The notes beneath the pieces were generated by a model. That model ran no database searches. It worked only from the letters and a program-made list of their open reading frames with translations, and was not told the origin of the DNA. This document shows positions 1-9,166 of a stretch of DNA of 64,000 nt, in pieces (the stretch's first letter is position 1; every line of letters begins with the position of its first letter). This stretch comes from UBA2031 sp037189985 (GTDB lineage: Bacteria > Pseudomonadota > Gammaproteobacteria > Pseudomonadales > Moraxellaceae): contig JBBCJX010000012.1 of assembly GCA_037189985.1 (NCBI GenBank), positions 62,001 to 126,000 of the forward strand, given 5' to 3'. A program made the position numbers and the translations under genes.

Positions 1-452
1 GTCGCGGCGGTATCCAGTCCTTCCCAGATACGCAGCATGAAGGCCTGTTGCTGGCGCAGTGGCAGGTCGGCCAAGGCCGCCGTCACTGTTTCCATGTCCC
101 GCGCACGCTTCAGGAGCAGGGCAGGATCGGAGCTGGCTTGCTCCGGAATGTCGGCCCAGGGGTCGGCATCCGGATCGTCTTCGGGGGGCTTGAGCCAGGT
201 CATCCAGCGGCCGCGCCGGGTGCGGGTGCGGTGCCAGTCCATGATGCGGCTTTGCAGGATGGTCTGGAACAGGGGCGCCCACTCGGCCGGCGGCCGGCTG
301 GCGTAGCGCGTGGACAGCGCGATCATGCTGTCCTGCACGATGTCCAGCGCCGCCTCCCGGTCCCGCGTGGAAATCTCGGCCATGACCTGGGCGCGACGGC
401 CCACACCACGGAGGAAGGCGTCCAGCGTGAGCGGTGCTAGTGCCTGAGTCAT
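1..452 (-). CDS. ECF-type RNA polymerase sigma factor (3' end outside window)
   Basis: The reading frame opens with MTQALAPLTLDAFLRG and runs off the left edge after about 150 residues. A sigma region-2-like segment (DIVQDSMIALSTRY, then QSRIMDWHRTRTRRGRW) is followed by an acidic linker rich in Asp and Pro and a region-4-like helix segment (TVTAALADLPLRQQQAFMLR). That order is typical of extracytoplasmic-function sigma-70 factors, which direct RNA polymerase to a small regulon. It lies 95 bases downstream of, and on the same strand as, the exported basic protein gene, so the two may be co-transcribed. Similar sigma genes in beta- and gammaproteobacteria are often followed by DUF3619/DUF3106 genes, which here would lie off-window. 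The family call is firm; the regulon is unknown. Confidence 0.8.
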   Translation of the reverse strand, partial: MTQALAPLTLDAFLRGVGRRAQVMAEISTRDREAALDIVQDSMIALSTRYASRPPAEWAPLFQTILQSRIMDWHRTRTRRGRWMTWLKPPEDDPDADPWADIPEQASSDPALLLKRARDMETVTAALADLPLRQQQAFMLRIWEGLDTAA

Positions 453-547
453 GTCAGGGGCCGTGGAAACAGGAGCGGGGCCGCTACCATACGCAGCCCC
501 CTCCTGCATCACAAGTTGCCTACTGGCCAGGGTCATGGACGCCCGCC

Positions 548-1054
548 TCAGCCAGCCTTCTTGGCATCAGCCTTGGGCTCGGTCTTGCCAGCCTTGGACT
601 TCCCTTCAGCATCGGCGCGGGGACCGAAACCACGCTGGCCCTGGCCTTCCTGGCTGCGTGACCAGCTCTTGCCGTCAAAGCCAGTACCTTCTTCCTTGCG
701 TGACCAGCGTTCCTTGTCCTTGTCGAAGGTGGCCGTCACGTTGCGCGTGGCGGTCTTGCCCTCGGTGTTGGTGAACTGTTCCTTGCGGCTGAAGCTGCTG
801 TCGGTCACCTTCTGCTCGACCTTGCGCTTGCTGGTCTTGCCATCGGCCGTCTTGCGCACGGTTTCCTCGGTAAAGCTTTCGCGGGGGGCCTTGCCCTGGA
901 AACCGCGGTCACCGCGGGGGCCATCGCCCCGGAATTCCTTCTTGTGAAAGTGGCGGGGGCCGCCATCACGGCCTTCGGGAGCATTGGCCTGGGCCAGTGC
1001 CACGGAAGAACCCAGGGCAAGGGCCAGCAGAAGGGCTGTCGTACGTGTTTTCAT
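548..1054 (-). CDS. Secreted, highly charged hypothetical protein
   Basis: The product is 168 residues long. It starts with a clear Sec signal peptide (MKTRTTALLLALALGSSVALAQA, cleavage near residue 22). The mature part is very hydrophilic and basic, rich in Lys, Arg, Gly, Asp and Thr, with loosely repeated units of the form DGK-T-x-R/K-V (KTADGKTSKRKVEQKV, NTEGKTATRNVTATF, GFDGKSWSRSQEGQ) and a Lys/Ala tail. I recognise no enzymatic domain. An AGAGGAA ribosome-binding site precedes the ATG. The ECF sigma gene follows on the same strand, so an envelope-stress or surface role is possible, but this is inference from context only. Confidence 0.65.
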   Translation of the reverse strand: MKTRTTALLLALALGSSVALAQANAPEGRDGGPRHFHKKEFRGDGPRGDRGFQGKAPRESFTEETVRKTADGKTSKRKVEQKVTDSSFSRKEQFTNTEGKTATRNVTATFDKDKERWSRKEEGTGFDGKSWSRSQEGQGQRGFGPRADAEGKSKAGKTEPKADAKKAG

Positions 1055-1222
1055 GTTGCAAATTCCTCTTGATGAGATCCCAGTGCGGGAAACGGGTTTC
1101 AGTCTGCGCGCCTGACTTGCTGGTATAACGCCCTGCCACGGCCACGGTTGACACCCCTGCTACACTGGCCGCGCTCCGCCCCGGGCGGCGGGGCGGAACC
1201 GCTGTGTCTCCGGAGCCTCCTC

Positions 1223-1687
1223 GTGCTGCATGTCGTCCTCTTCCAGCCGGAAATCCCCGGCAATACCGGCAACATCATCCGGCTGTGCGCCAATACCGGC
1301 GTGCGCCTGCACCTGATACGCCCGCTGGGTTTTGAACTGGACGACAGCAAGCTGAAACGGGCCGGGCTGGATTACCACGAATGGGCCGAGATGCAGGTGC
1401 ACGACACGCTGGAGGACTTCCTGCGGGATGTCGCGCCCGCCCGCCTCTTCGCCTTCACCACCAAGGGTTCACGCCCCTATCACGACCTGGCCATAGAGGC
1501 CGGAGACGCCTTTCTCTTCGGCCCGGAAACCCGTGGCTTGCCAGCCGACATACTGGCCAGCCTGCCTGCCGGACAAAAACTGCGCCTGCCCATGCGGCCT
1601 GAAAGCCGCAGCCTGAACCTGTCCAACAGCGTGGCCGTGGTGGTGTACGAAGCGTGGCGCCAGATGGGTTTTGCCGGCGGTCACTGA
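1223..1687 (+). CDS. trmL: tRNA (cytidine(34)-2'-O)-methyltransferase TrmL
   Basis: This SPOUT-class enzyme methylates the 2'-OH of the wobble nucleotide in certain leucine tRNAs using S-adenosylmethionine. The product is 154 residues, matching the usual length. Family signatures are PEIPGNTGNIIRLCANTG near the N-terminus, FGPETRGLP at the SAM-binding knot and RSLNLSNSVAVVVYEAWRQ at the C-terminus. I place the start at the GTG giving MLHVVLFQPEIPG, which aligns with known TrmL N-termini. A CGGAG ribosome-binding site lies 7 bases upstream. A longer frame from a TTG 75 bases upstream adds an unlikely Pro-rich extension. It is a single gene, divergent from the secreted-protein gene. Confidence 0.92.
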   Translation: MLHVVLFQPEIPGNTGNIIRLCANTGVRLHLIRPLGFELDDSKLKRAGLDYHEWAEMQVHDTLEDFLRDVAPARLFAFTTKGSRPYHDLAIEAGDAFLFGPETRGLPADILASLPAGQKLRLPMRPESRSLNLSNSVAVVVYEAWRQMGFAGGH

Positions 1688-1770
1688 GTCCTTACATATC
1701 CGGCACTGTCTGCACCACGACCTGGCCGAGAGAATGCAGATCCTGCCACTGGCGATTGAAGGAGCAAGCC

Positions 1771-3129
1771 ATGTCGTTCGATATCGACCTTTTCGTGATC
1801 GGTGCAGGCTCCGGTGGCGTGCGTGCCGCCCGCTTTGCTGCCGGCTTTGGTGCCCGCGTGGCAATTGCAGAGAGCCGTTACCTCGGCGGCACCTGCGTGA
1901 ATGTCGGCTGTGTACCCAAGAAGCTGCTGGTTGCCGGGGCAAGTTTCAGTTCGACATTTGCCCATGCCGAAGGTTTTGGATGGAATGTTTCAACACCCGT
2001 TTTTGACTGGCCGACGCTGATCGCCAACAAGAATCGTGAAATTGCACGGCTCAACGATATTTACCGCAAACTCCTGAACGACAGCGGCGCCACCCTGCTG
2101 GATGGGCACGCTCGCATTAGCGGCCCGCAGGAAGTGGAAGTGGAGGGCAAGCGCTTCCGGGCGGCCAACATCCTGATCGCGACCGGCGGCTGGCCACAGA
2201 AGCCAGACATCCCCGGCGCTGAACACGCCATCACGTCGAATGAAGCATTTTTCCTTGAGGCACTGCCGAAGCGTGTACTGATCGTGGGCGGTGGCTATAT
2301 CGCCGTCGAATTCGCCACCCTTTTTCACGGGCTGGGGGCTGACACCAGCTTGCTGTACCGTGGCAATCTTTTCCTGCGTCACTTCGACAAGAATGTACGC
2401 GAGCACCTGCGCGATGAAATCCGGGAAAAAGGTGTCAACCTGCAATTCAACAGCGATGTCGCCTCCATCGAGAGAAAAGCGGATGGCAGTCTGCTGGCCA
2501 TCCTGAAAGACGGCCGCCGGATGGAGGCCGATTGCATCCTGTACGCCACCGGACGCCGGCCCATGCTGGATGCGCTCGGTCTGGAAAACACCCGCGTGTT
2601 ACTGGATGAAAAAGGTTTCATCGCCGTGGATGCAGCCTACCGCAGCAGCGAGCCTTCCATACGTGCCATCGGCGATGTCACGGGGCGCCTGCCGCTGACG
2701 CCGGTCGCCCTGGCCGAAGGCATGGCCGTGGCACGCCACCTGTTCCGGCCCGAGGAATATCGCCCGCTGGATTACACGCTCATCCCGACAGCTGTGTTCA
2801 CGCTTCCGCAGGTTGCCACCGTCGGCCTGACCGAAGAAGAAGCCCGTGTGCAAGGATATCGCCTGGATATTTATGAAAGCCGTTTCCGGCCGCTCACACT
2901 GATGCTGACGCAAGACAGGCAGCGCGCCATGATCAAGCTCGTGGTCGATGCCAACAGCCAGAAAGTGCTGGGCTGCCACATGGTCGGGCCGGAAGCCGGA
3001 GAAATCATGCAAGGAATGGCCGTGGCACTGAAAGCCGGTGCCACCAAGACCACCTTCGATGAAACCATCGGCATACATCCAACACTTGCCGAAGAGTTCG
3101 TAACATTGCGCAACGTGACGCAGCACTGA
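1771..3129 (+). CDS. gor: Glutathione-disulfide reductase
   Basis: This flavoprotein reduces glutathione disulfide with NADPH in the cytoplasm. The 452-residue product has the FAD-binding GAGSGG motif (residues 11-16), the redox-active disulfide CVNVGC (Cys42, Cys47), a second nucleotide fold (GGGYIAVEFA) and the C-terminal catalytic His in IHPTLAEEF (about His436). The second fold carries arginines just after it (LLYRGNLFLRHFD), in line with NADPH use. The chosen ATG lies 7 bases after GAAGGAG and gives the expected N-terminus; a longer in-frame start at 1654 adds 39 residues without support. It converges with the sterol-desaturase-like gene, 35 bases away. Confidence 0.93.
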   Translation: MSFDIDLFVIGAGSGGVRAARFAAGFGARVAIAESRYLGGTCVNVGCVPKKLLVAGASFSSTFAHAEGFGWNVSTPVFDWPTLIANKNREIARLNDIYRKLLNDSGATLLDGHARISGPQEVEVEGKRFRAANILIATGGWPQKPDIPGAEHAITSNEAFFLEALPKRVLIVGGGYIAVEFATLFHGLGADTSLLYRGNLFLRHFDKNVREHLRDEIREKGVNLQFNSDVASIERKADGSLLAILKDGRRMEADCILYATGRRPMLDALGLENTRVLLDEKGFIAVDAAYRSSEPSIRAIGDVTGRLPLTPVALAEGMAVARHLFRPEEYRPLDYTLIPTAVFTLPQVATVGLTEEEARVQGYRLDIYESRFRPLTLMLTQDRQRAMIKLVVDANSQKVLGCHMVGPEAGEIMQGMAVALKAGATKTTFDETIGIHPTLAEEFVTLRNVTQH

Positions 3130-3164
3130 ACACATGTTGCAGAAAAATTCTGCCAGCTGACAGA

Positions 3165-4307
3165 TCAGTCTGTAGATGGTGGGCGACGCATTTCCCGCCA
3201 CTGACGGAAGGGATAAAGGAACTGGTCGACAAAACCCTCAGGCAATGGCTGTCCACGCGTACTGTATTTTTCCGGCAGGTGCTCTGGCAGGTAGATCGTT
3301 CCGAAGAGCTTGTCGTAAACCGGCAGGAAGCCGGCATAGTTGATGTCCACGCCCTCGTCCTGCGAAGTGTGGTGCCAGTGATGGAACTCCGGTGTCGCCA
3401 GAATCCAGCGCAATACCGGAAAGCGGAAACGCACATTGGCATGAATGAAAATGGCGTGGAAGGACACGAACACCAGATAGGCATAGACCGCAGCCGGTGT
3501 GAAACCAAGGATGAAAATCGGCAGGTAGCCCAGCAGGCGGTTAGCCACGATTTCCAGAAAGTGGATGCGCGAGGACGCCAACCAGTCCATCTGCTCCGTG
3601 GAGTGGTGCACGGCGTGGATTTTCCAGAGCCAGGGCACCTCGTGCATGCTCCGGTGCATCCAGTAGGTGGTGAAATCCACCACGATCAGTATCTCGATGA
3701 ACTGCAACCAGACCGGCTGGCTGGCAATCAACCGCTGGAAATCGGCATCGATCAGCCAGGCAAAGAAATGCTGGGCTGGGATCACCGTGAAGAAGCTGAT
3801 GAGCTGGATACCGAGATGGCTGAAGAGAAAATACTTCATGTCCGTGGTCCAGCCCTTGCGCAGGGTGCGCTGTGCCGGATTCTTGGGAAAGTGCCGTTCC
3901 ATGGGAATGAATACCAGCGCCAGCACCAAGAGGGTAAGCACGAAATAGTCGAGACCTGCGTACAGGCTGCGCTCGGACGGCATGGCGCGCTCGGTCTCCA
4001 TGCTGCCGAGCACGGCAGCCAGCACCGCCAGTGCCACACCCGCCAGACCACTTGCCCGTGAGGCACTGCGCATCATGCTGTAGAAGCCAAATGCAAAACC
4101 GGCGGCTATGCCGGCAAAGAGCAACTGACGCAGCAGCGCAGCGTTGTAGAGGGGCTGGAAATCCGGCGAGGTCAGCAAATCCGGAAACAGAAAGCAGAGC
4201 GCACCCAGCACACCGAGCACGCCAAGCCCCACGGAAATGGCGCCGCTCATGCGGCCGCCAGGCGTCAAATCCAATTCTTCAACACGCTGGCGCAGGTAGT
4301 CAGTCAT
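3165..4307 (-). CDS. Sterol desaturase / fatty acid hydroxylase superfamily membrane protein
   Basis: This integral membrane di-iron protein has 380 residues. The first 135 hold several hydrophobic helices absent from the smallest family members. The C-terminal half has the three His boxes: HRSMH (218-222), HAVHH (231-235) and HHWHH (309-313). A further His pair sits in FHAIFIHANV. The superfamily hydroxylates or desaturates lipids and sterols, or cleaves ether lipids, using O2 and two irons bound by these histidines. The substrate cannot be read from sequence. ATG start, single gene with its own upstream region shared with the divergent phoX-like gene. Confidence 0.85.
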   Translation of the reverse strand: MTDYLRQRVEELDLTPGGRMSGAISVGLGVLGVLGALCFLFPDLLTSPDFQPLYNAALLRQLLFAGIAAGFAFGFYSMMRSASRASGLAGVALAVLAAVLGSMETERAMPSERSLYAGLDYFVLTLLVLALVFIPMERHFPKNPAQRTLRKGWTTDMKYFLFSHLGIQLISFFTVIPAQHFFAWLIDADFQRLIASQPVWLQFIEILIVVDFTTYWMHRSMHEVPWLWKIHAVHHSTEQMDWLASSRIHFLEIVANRLLGYLPIFILGFTPAAVYAYLVFVSFHAIFIHANVRFRFPVLRWILATPEFHHWHHTSQDEGVDINYAGFLPVYDKLFGTIYLPEHLPEKYSTRGQPLPEGFVDQFLYPFRQWREMRRPPSTD

Positions 4308-4474
4308 CTACTTTTCCTTCTCCGGCCCGATAGCGGGCACTGGCTTCGTATCCCAGCACAAGCCTTGCCGGCTGTCACGGCTGTCTGCCACAAAAACGAA
4401 ACATCTGCATGTAACAAAATCCTGCACACCAACCAGCCCCACCCCACCGGACAATGACACTCTGACGACAACAT

Positions 4475-4492
4475 TCGTCACCTGCCTGACAT
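4475..4492 (+). promoter_or_regulatory. Candidate Pho box / inverted repeat upstream of the PhoX-type gene
   Basis: Two 7-base half-sites spaced by 4 bases, TCGTCAC and CTGACAT, resemble the CTGTCAY direct repeats bound by PhoB, at about 70-90 bases before the phosphatase start. The first half also forms a perfect inverted repeat with TGACGA at 4463-4468 (6-base arms, 6-base spacer), so another regulator is an equally good reading. Low confidence. Confidence 0.28.
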
Positions 4493-4563
4493 GCGCCTGC
4501 AAGAATCGCTTTCGAGAATGGCCGCTCCTTAAGCCTATTGCCAGCCTCGTAGGAGCGTCAGCC

Positions 4564-6621
4564 ATGCTGCCTGTTGATCCGGAAAACATCTCTACCAATC
4601 CCTCCAGCAATGAACATTTCCAGGACGTGGTTGATCGCGTGGTCATGAACCGCCGCCATGTCATCAAGAGTGGTCTTGGCCTTTCCGCTGCCATGTTCAT
4701 GGGTGGCGCACTGGGCGGATGTGCTGAAGAAACCAACACCACGAACAACACAACCACCAATACCAACAACACCACGAACAATACCGTCATCAACAACGGC
4801 GGCAGCGGATCAGCGCCCGACGCCACCATCAGCTTCGAACCCATTGCCATCTCCACGGATGACGACATCAAGGTTCCCGCCGGTTACGCCGCTGCCGTGC
4901 TGGCGCCCTGGGGTACGCCGCTGATAGCCGGTGCTCCGGCCTGGAAGAATGACCTGACCGAAGATTCTGCTGCCCAGGAAAAGCAGGTCGGCGAACATCA
5001 CGACGGCATGCACTACTTTGAAATCCCCGGCATCGACGGCAACAGCGAAGGCCTGCTGGTGGTGAACCACGAATACTGCGATTACCCGGACTTCTTCGCA
5101 GGCTTCCGTGCCGCAGGTTCAGCCGCTTTCTTTGCCGACCCCACGAAATGGACCGCCGACAAGGCCAAGAAAGCCCAGTATGCCCACGGCGCATCCGTGA
5201 TCCACATCAAGCGCGACGGCAGCGGCAAATGGGACATCGTGGCCGGCTCCACCTACAACCGCCGCATCCACGCCGCCACACCGATGGAACTGACCGGCCC
5301 GGTCGTGGGCCACGCACTGGTCAAGACCAGTGCCGACCCTGACGGCAAGAACGTGCTCGGCACCTTCAACAACTGCGGCAACGGCCACACACCCTGGGGC
5401 ACCTACCTGACCTGCGAAGAAAACTTCAACGGTTACTTCGGCACACTGAACAGCGGCACCGACAACCGTAACGACAATCACAAGCGCTATGGCATCGGCA
5501 ACGCCCGCTCCGGCTATCGCTGGGAAGACTTCGAAGACCGCTTCGATTTCAATAAGGAACCGAACGAACCGAATCGTCACGGCTGGATTGTGGAAATCGA
5601 TCCCTTGAATCCGGCCTCCAAGCCACAAAAACGCACAGCACTCGGCCGCATCAAGCACGAGAACGTAGCCATCGCCCATGCCAAGAACGGCAGGATCGTC
5701 GCCTACATGGGAGATGACCAGGCAGGTGACTACGTTTACAAGTTCATCTCCAGCGGCACCTTCGACAAGGCCAATCCCAAAGCAACGGCCCATCGCAAGC
5801 TGCTGGAAACAGGCAAGCTGTATGTGGCCAAGTTCAATGACGGCCGCTTCAGTGGCGACTTTGCCGGTGACGGCGAGTGGATCCTGCTGGACGTGGGCAC
5901 CGCAACCACCGATGGCAGCACACTGGGTGCCAAGTTCAACAACAGCCTGGCCGAGATACTGGTCAACACCCGTCTGGCCGCCGACGCCGTGGGTGCCACC
6001 AAGATGGACCGCCCGGAATGGGTGACGGTGCACCCCGTGACGCAGCAGGCTTACCTGACGCTGACCAACAACTCCGGTCGTGCCCTTGCCGACATCAACG
6101 ACGCCAACCCGCGCGCCGCCAACCGTTATGGCCAGATCATCCGCTGGAGCGAAAAGGACAGCGATCCGGGCTCCGTGGAGAACTTCAAGTGGGACCTGTT
6201 CGTCCTGGCCGGCAACCCCAACGTGCACGGCGACCTGCGTGCCGGCTCCGACAACATCACCACGAACAACACCTTCAACAGCCCCGACGGCCTTGCTTTC
6301 GATGCGGATGGTCGCCTCTGGATACAGACCGATGGCGCCTACACCAATGCGGGTGACTACCTCGGCCAGGGCAACAACCAGATGCTGGTGGCCGATGTGC
6401 ACACCAAGGAAATCAAGCGCTTCCTGACCGGCCCGAAAGAGTGCGAAATAACCGGCCTTGCCTGGACGCCGGACGGCAAGACGCTGTTCATCAACGTCCA
6501 GCATCCCGGCGAATCCACAGGACCTGCGGGCAGTAGCTGGCCCAGCACCACGGCCGGTGACTTCCCGCGCTCCGCGACTGTGGTCATCACCAAGAACGAT
6601 GGTGGCAAGATCGGTCTCTGA
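4564..6621 (+). CDS. phoX: PhoX-family (DUF839) calcium-dependent phosphatase, Tat lipoprotein
   Basis: PhoX enzymes are exported phosphomonoesterases that release phosphate from organic esters with Ca and Fe cofactors. The 685-residue product has a Tat-like signal after a 28-residue leader: twin Arg at 30-31 (NRRHVIKSGLGLS) and a lipobox ending at Cys53 (GALGGC), so it should be a lipid-anchored exported protein. Residues 57-80 are an Asn/Thr-rich linker. The body shows family landmarks: NNCGNGHTPWGTYLTCEEN, HGWIVEIDP, ALGRIKHENVA, YMGDDQAGDYVYKF, GRLWIQTDG and a C-terminal GLAWTPDGKTLFINVQHPGE. The start at 4564 gives an unusually long leader before the twin Arg; an ATG at residue 28 (MNRRHV) is a plausible alternative. 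Monocistronic, followed by a strong terminator. Confidence 0.82.
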   Translation: MLPVDPENISTNPSSNEHFQDVVDRVVMNRRHVIKSGLGLSAAMFMGGALGGCAEETNTTNNTTTNTNNTTNNTVINNGGSGSAPDATISFEPIAISTDDDIKVPAGYAAAVLAPWGTPLIAGAPAWKNDLTEDSAAQEKQVGEHHDGMHYFEIPGIDGNSEGLLVVNHEYCDYPDFFAGFRAAGSAAFFADPTKWTADKAKKAQYAHGASVIHIKRDGSGKWDIVAGSTYNRRIHAATPMELTGPVVGHALVKTSADPDGKNVLGTFNNCGNGHTPWGTYLTCEENFNGYFGTLNSGTDNRNDNHKRYGIGNARSGYRWEDFEDRFDFNKEPNEPNRHGWIVEIDPLNPASKPQKRTALGRIKHENVAIAHAKNGRIVAYMGDDQAGDYVYKFISSGTFDKANPKATAHRKLLETGKLYVAKFNDGRFSGDFAGDGEWILLDVGTATTDGSTLGAKFNNSLAEILVNTRLAADAVGATKMDRPEWVTVHPVTQQAYLTLTNNSGRALADINDANPRAANRYGQIIRWSEKDSDPGSVENFKWDLFVLAGNPNVHGDLRAGSDNITTNNTFNSPDGLAFDADGRLWIQTDGAYTNAGDYLGQGNNQMLVADVHTKEIKRFLTGPKECEITGLAWTPDGKTLFINVQHPGESTGPAGSSWPSTTAGDFPRSATVVITKNDGGKIGL

Positions 6622-6645
6622 GTACCGTACCTGCAACAAGACAAG

Positions 6646-6676
6646 AACAGGCCGCTCAATGCGGCCTGTTTTTTTC
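6646..6676 (+). terminator. Rho-independent terminator after phoX
   Basis: A 10-base perfect stem (AACAGGCCGC with GCGGCCTGTT, loop TCAAT) is followed directly by a run of T residues, 24 bases after the stop codon. Confidence 0.9.
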
Positions 6677-6855
6677 CATACCCCCCCTGAAAGCCCGCCT
6701 ATGCGGTCACCGGAACACGAGCCTTGGCCACCGGCCGCGCCGAAGCATCGTCCCGTCGCAGGTCGGCCATGAAAAATATTTGACCCGGCTTAACCCCTTT
6801 TCCCGGCCTCCGGCGTTCAACAAGGAGAGAACGCTGTCCATACAAGGAGACCTTC

Positions 6856-8607
6856 ATGAAATACCCCGTCCTCACTGCCCTGTCGGCCGCACTGGCTGCC
6901 GGCCTGCTGCTGGCTTCATGCGCCAGTCACGAGCAATCCGCCGGCCCCGCACAGCAAAATGTCGCACCTCCCCCAGCCATGACCGTCATGGCCGAATCCG
7001 TGGCAGCCAAACGTAGCGAGCGGGAAATGTCTGCCGGAGCCGCGCGGCATGACCATGCGCAGATGAGCCGGTTTGCTGCGGCGCCCGCCCTCATGGCTCT
7101 GCCGGCCTCCACCGGCTTTGTGGTGCCCCAAGAAAGCCGCGAGAAATACCAGAATCTTGCCGACAATCCGGTCAAGCTCACTGCCAAGGACAGCGTTTCC
7201 ACGTTCAGCCTGGACGTGGATACCGGCAGCTACAGCAATGTGCGGCGCTTCCTCAATCAGGGACAGCTCCCTCCCAAGGACGCGGTACGCGTGGAAGAAC
7301 TGGTGAACTATTTCCCCTACGACTACCCCTCTCCGGTGAAGGGCCATCCTTTCTCCTTCAGTACGGAGGTATCACCGGCTCCCTGGAATCCTGATCATCT
7401 CCTGCTGCGGGTTGGCGTTAAGGCTGTGGAGAGAGGCGTTGCCGACATGCCGCCCGCCAATCTGGTTTTTCTCGTGGATGTCTCCGGCTCCATGAACAGC
7501 CCGGACAAGCTGCCACTGGTGAAATCCACCCTCAACCTGCTGACCGAGCAATTGCGGCCTGAAGACCGGGTGGCACTGGTGGTGTATTCCGGCTACACGG
7601 CCGTTGAGCTCAAGTCCACACCCGGCAGCGAAAAAGCAAAAATCCGTGCCGCCATTGCCGGCCTGCGCGCCAGCGGCGCCACGGCCGGTGAAAACGCCTT
7701 GCGCCTTGCCTATGCCGAAGCCCGTGCCGGCTACATCAAAGGCGGCATCAACCGCATCCTTCTGGCAACTGACGGCGACTTCAACGTGGGCAACACGGAT
7801 ATCGAACAGTTGAAAGACATGGTGAAGCGCGAGCGCGAAAGCGGCATCTCGCTCACCACACTGGGCTTCGGCCAGGGCAACTACCAGGAAGCACTGATGG
7901 AGCAGATTGCCAATGTCGGCAATGGCAACTACAGCTATATCGACTCCCTGAGCGAGGCCCGCAAGGTTCTGGTGGAGGAGCTGTCTTCCACATTCAATAC
8001 CGTGGCCAAGGACGTGAAAATCCAGATCGAGTTCAATCCGGACCAGATCGCCGAATGGCGCCTCATCGGTTATGAAAACCGTGTTCTGCGTGAAGAGGAT
8101 TTCCGCAATGACAAGGTGGATGCGGGCGAGGTTGGCGCCGGCAAGAGCGTCACGGCCCTGTACGAGCTCACACCAGTCGGCAGCGGCACCCTGCACGCCG
8201 AGCGCCGCTATGCAAAAACAGACGCGAAAAAACCGGCATCGGCAAAAAACTCCGAACTTGGTTTCCTGCGCATACGCTACAAGCAGCCCGACGCCACAGC
8301 GTCTGTTGAGCTGACCCAGGCCATCCCGGCAGCAAGCCGCCCCCATAGCCAACAAGCCTCGGCCGACCTGCGCTTTGCCAGTGCTGTCGCTGCTTTTGGC
8401 CAGCTTTTGCGGCAGTCTCCCTATACAGGTACATTCAGCTACGCCGACGCAAAGGCACTGGCAGAAACAGGCCTGGGCGATGACAAGAACGGCTACCGCC
8501 GGGAGCTCATCCGTCTCATCGAGCTGGCCAGTGCACTGACTCCCGCCACACCCGGTGCGGACCAGCCCAAGGAATCCGTTTCACTCCATGTCCGACCGCA
8601 ATCATGA
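6856..8607 (+). CDS. von Willebrand factor A domain lipoprotein (YfbK-like)
   Basis: The 583-residue product has a lipoprotein signal peptide with a lipobox ending at Cys22 (LLASC). A low-complexity region, then a conserved family segment (DVDTGSYSNVRRFLNQGQLP) precede the vWA domain, about residues 200-375. The metal-ion-dependent adhesion site is complete: DVSGS (208-212), the downstream SGATAGENAL Thr and ATDGDFNVG. The C-terminal third matches the DUF3520-type region found in YfbK proteins. vWA domains bind protein partners through a metal ion. The 3' end overlaps the ECF sigma gene by 20 bases, and the anti-sigma-like gene follows, so all three are probably one translationally coupled unit. 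AAGGAG precedes the ATG. Confidence 0.87.
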   Translation: MKYPVLTALSAALAAGLLLASCASHEQSAGPAQQNVAPPPAMTVMAESVAAKRSEREMSAGAARHDHAQMSRFAAAPALMALPASTGFVVPQESREKYQNLADNPVKLTAKDSVSTFSLDVDTGSYSNVRRFLNQGQLPPKDAVRVEELVNYFPYDYPSPVKGHPFSFSTEVSPAPWNPDHLLLRVGVKAVERGVADMPPANLVFLVDVSGSMNSPDKLPLVKSTLNLLTEQLRPEDRVALVVYSGYTAVELKSTPGSEKAKIRAAIAGLRASGATAGENALRLAYAEARAGYIKGGINRILLATDGDFNVGNTDIEQLKDMVKRERESGISLTTLGFGQGNYQEALMEQIANVGNGNYSYIDSLSEARKVLVEELSSTFNTVAKDVKIQIEFNPDQIAEWRLIGYENRVLREEDFRNDKVDAGEVGAGKSVTALYELTPVGSGTLHAERRYAKTDAKKPASAKNSELGFLRIRYKQPDATASVELTQAIPAASRPHSQQASADLRFASAVAAFGQLLRQSPYTGTFSYADAKALAETGLGDDKNGYRRELIRLIELASALTPATPGADQPKESVSLHVRPQS

Positions 8608-9166
8608 AGAAGTGCCTGAAGAAGCCCGTGACGAGGAACTGATGCTGGCCTTCCAGGCCGGTGATGCCGGCGCCTTCGATACGCTTTACCAGCGTCATCG
8701 CGGGCGCCTTTTCCGTTTCCTGGTGCGCGAAGCGGGCAGTCGTGAAAACGGAGAAGAAATCTATCAGGAAGCATGGCTAAGGCTGATACGCCACAAAGGG
8801 AATTACACCGTACAGGCCCGCTTCACGACCTGGCTTTACCAACTTGCCCACAGCTGCCTCATTGACCACTTGCGCAAACAGGGCCGCCTCTGGCGCCATG
8901 AAGAAACCGTGGCCGAACTTCCTGAAACGGAAAGCTGCGCACTCACCCCCGAAGCCGAATGGGGCCGCCATCTCACGGCACGCGCCCTGGCTGACTGCAT
9001 GGCAACACTTCCGGAAGAGCAACGCGAAGTCTTCCTGCTCAAGGAAGAATCCGGTTTCTCGCTGGCCGATATTGCCGAGATCACGGGTGCCGGCATCGAG
9101 TCCGCCAAGAGCCGCTTGCGCTATGCACTGAAAAAATTGCGTGGCTGCCTGGAGGCCATGACATGA
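8588..9166 (+). CDS. ECF-type RNA polymerase sigma factor
   Basis: The 192-residue product has region 2 (LMLAFQAGDAGAFDTLYQRH, then GEEIYQEAWLRLIRH and FTTWLYQLAHSCLIDHLRKQ) and region 4 (LADCMATLPEEQREVFLLKE followed by the helix-turn-helix FSLADIAEITGAGIESAKSR). It belongs to the sigma-70 extracytoplasmic-function group. I chose the ATG that gives MSDRNHEEVPEE; an upstream in-frame ATG at 8555 adds 11 residues lying inside the vWA frame. It overlaps the vWA gene by 20 bases and the next gene by 4, a sign of translational coupling. The following membrane protein is the likely anti-sigma partner. Confidence 0.92.
   Translation: MSDRNHEEVPEEARDEELMLAFQAGDAGAFDTLYQRHRGRLFRFLVREAGSRENGEEIYQEAWLRLIRHKGNYTVQARFTTWLYQLAHSCLIDHLRKQGRLWRHEETVAELPETESCALTPEAEWGRHLTARALADCMATLPEEQREVFLLKEESGFSLADIAEITGAGIESAKSRLRYALKKLRGCLEAMT

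Noticed and set aside
5119..6639. A 506-codon frame antisense to the phosphatase
   Set aside because: Lies fully inside phoX on the other strand, with no recognisable family. Treated as a shadow frame.
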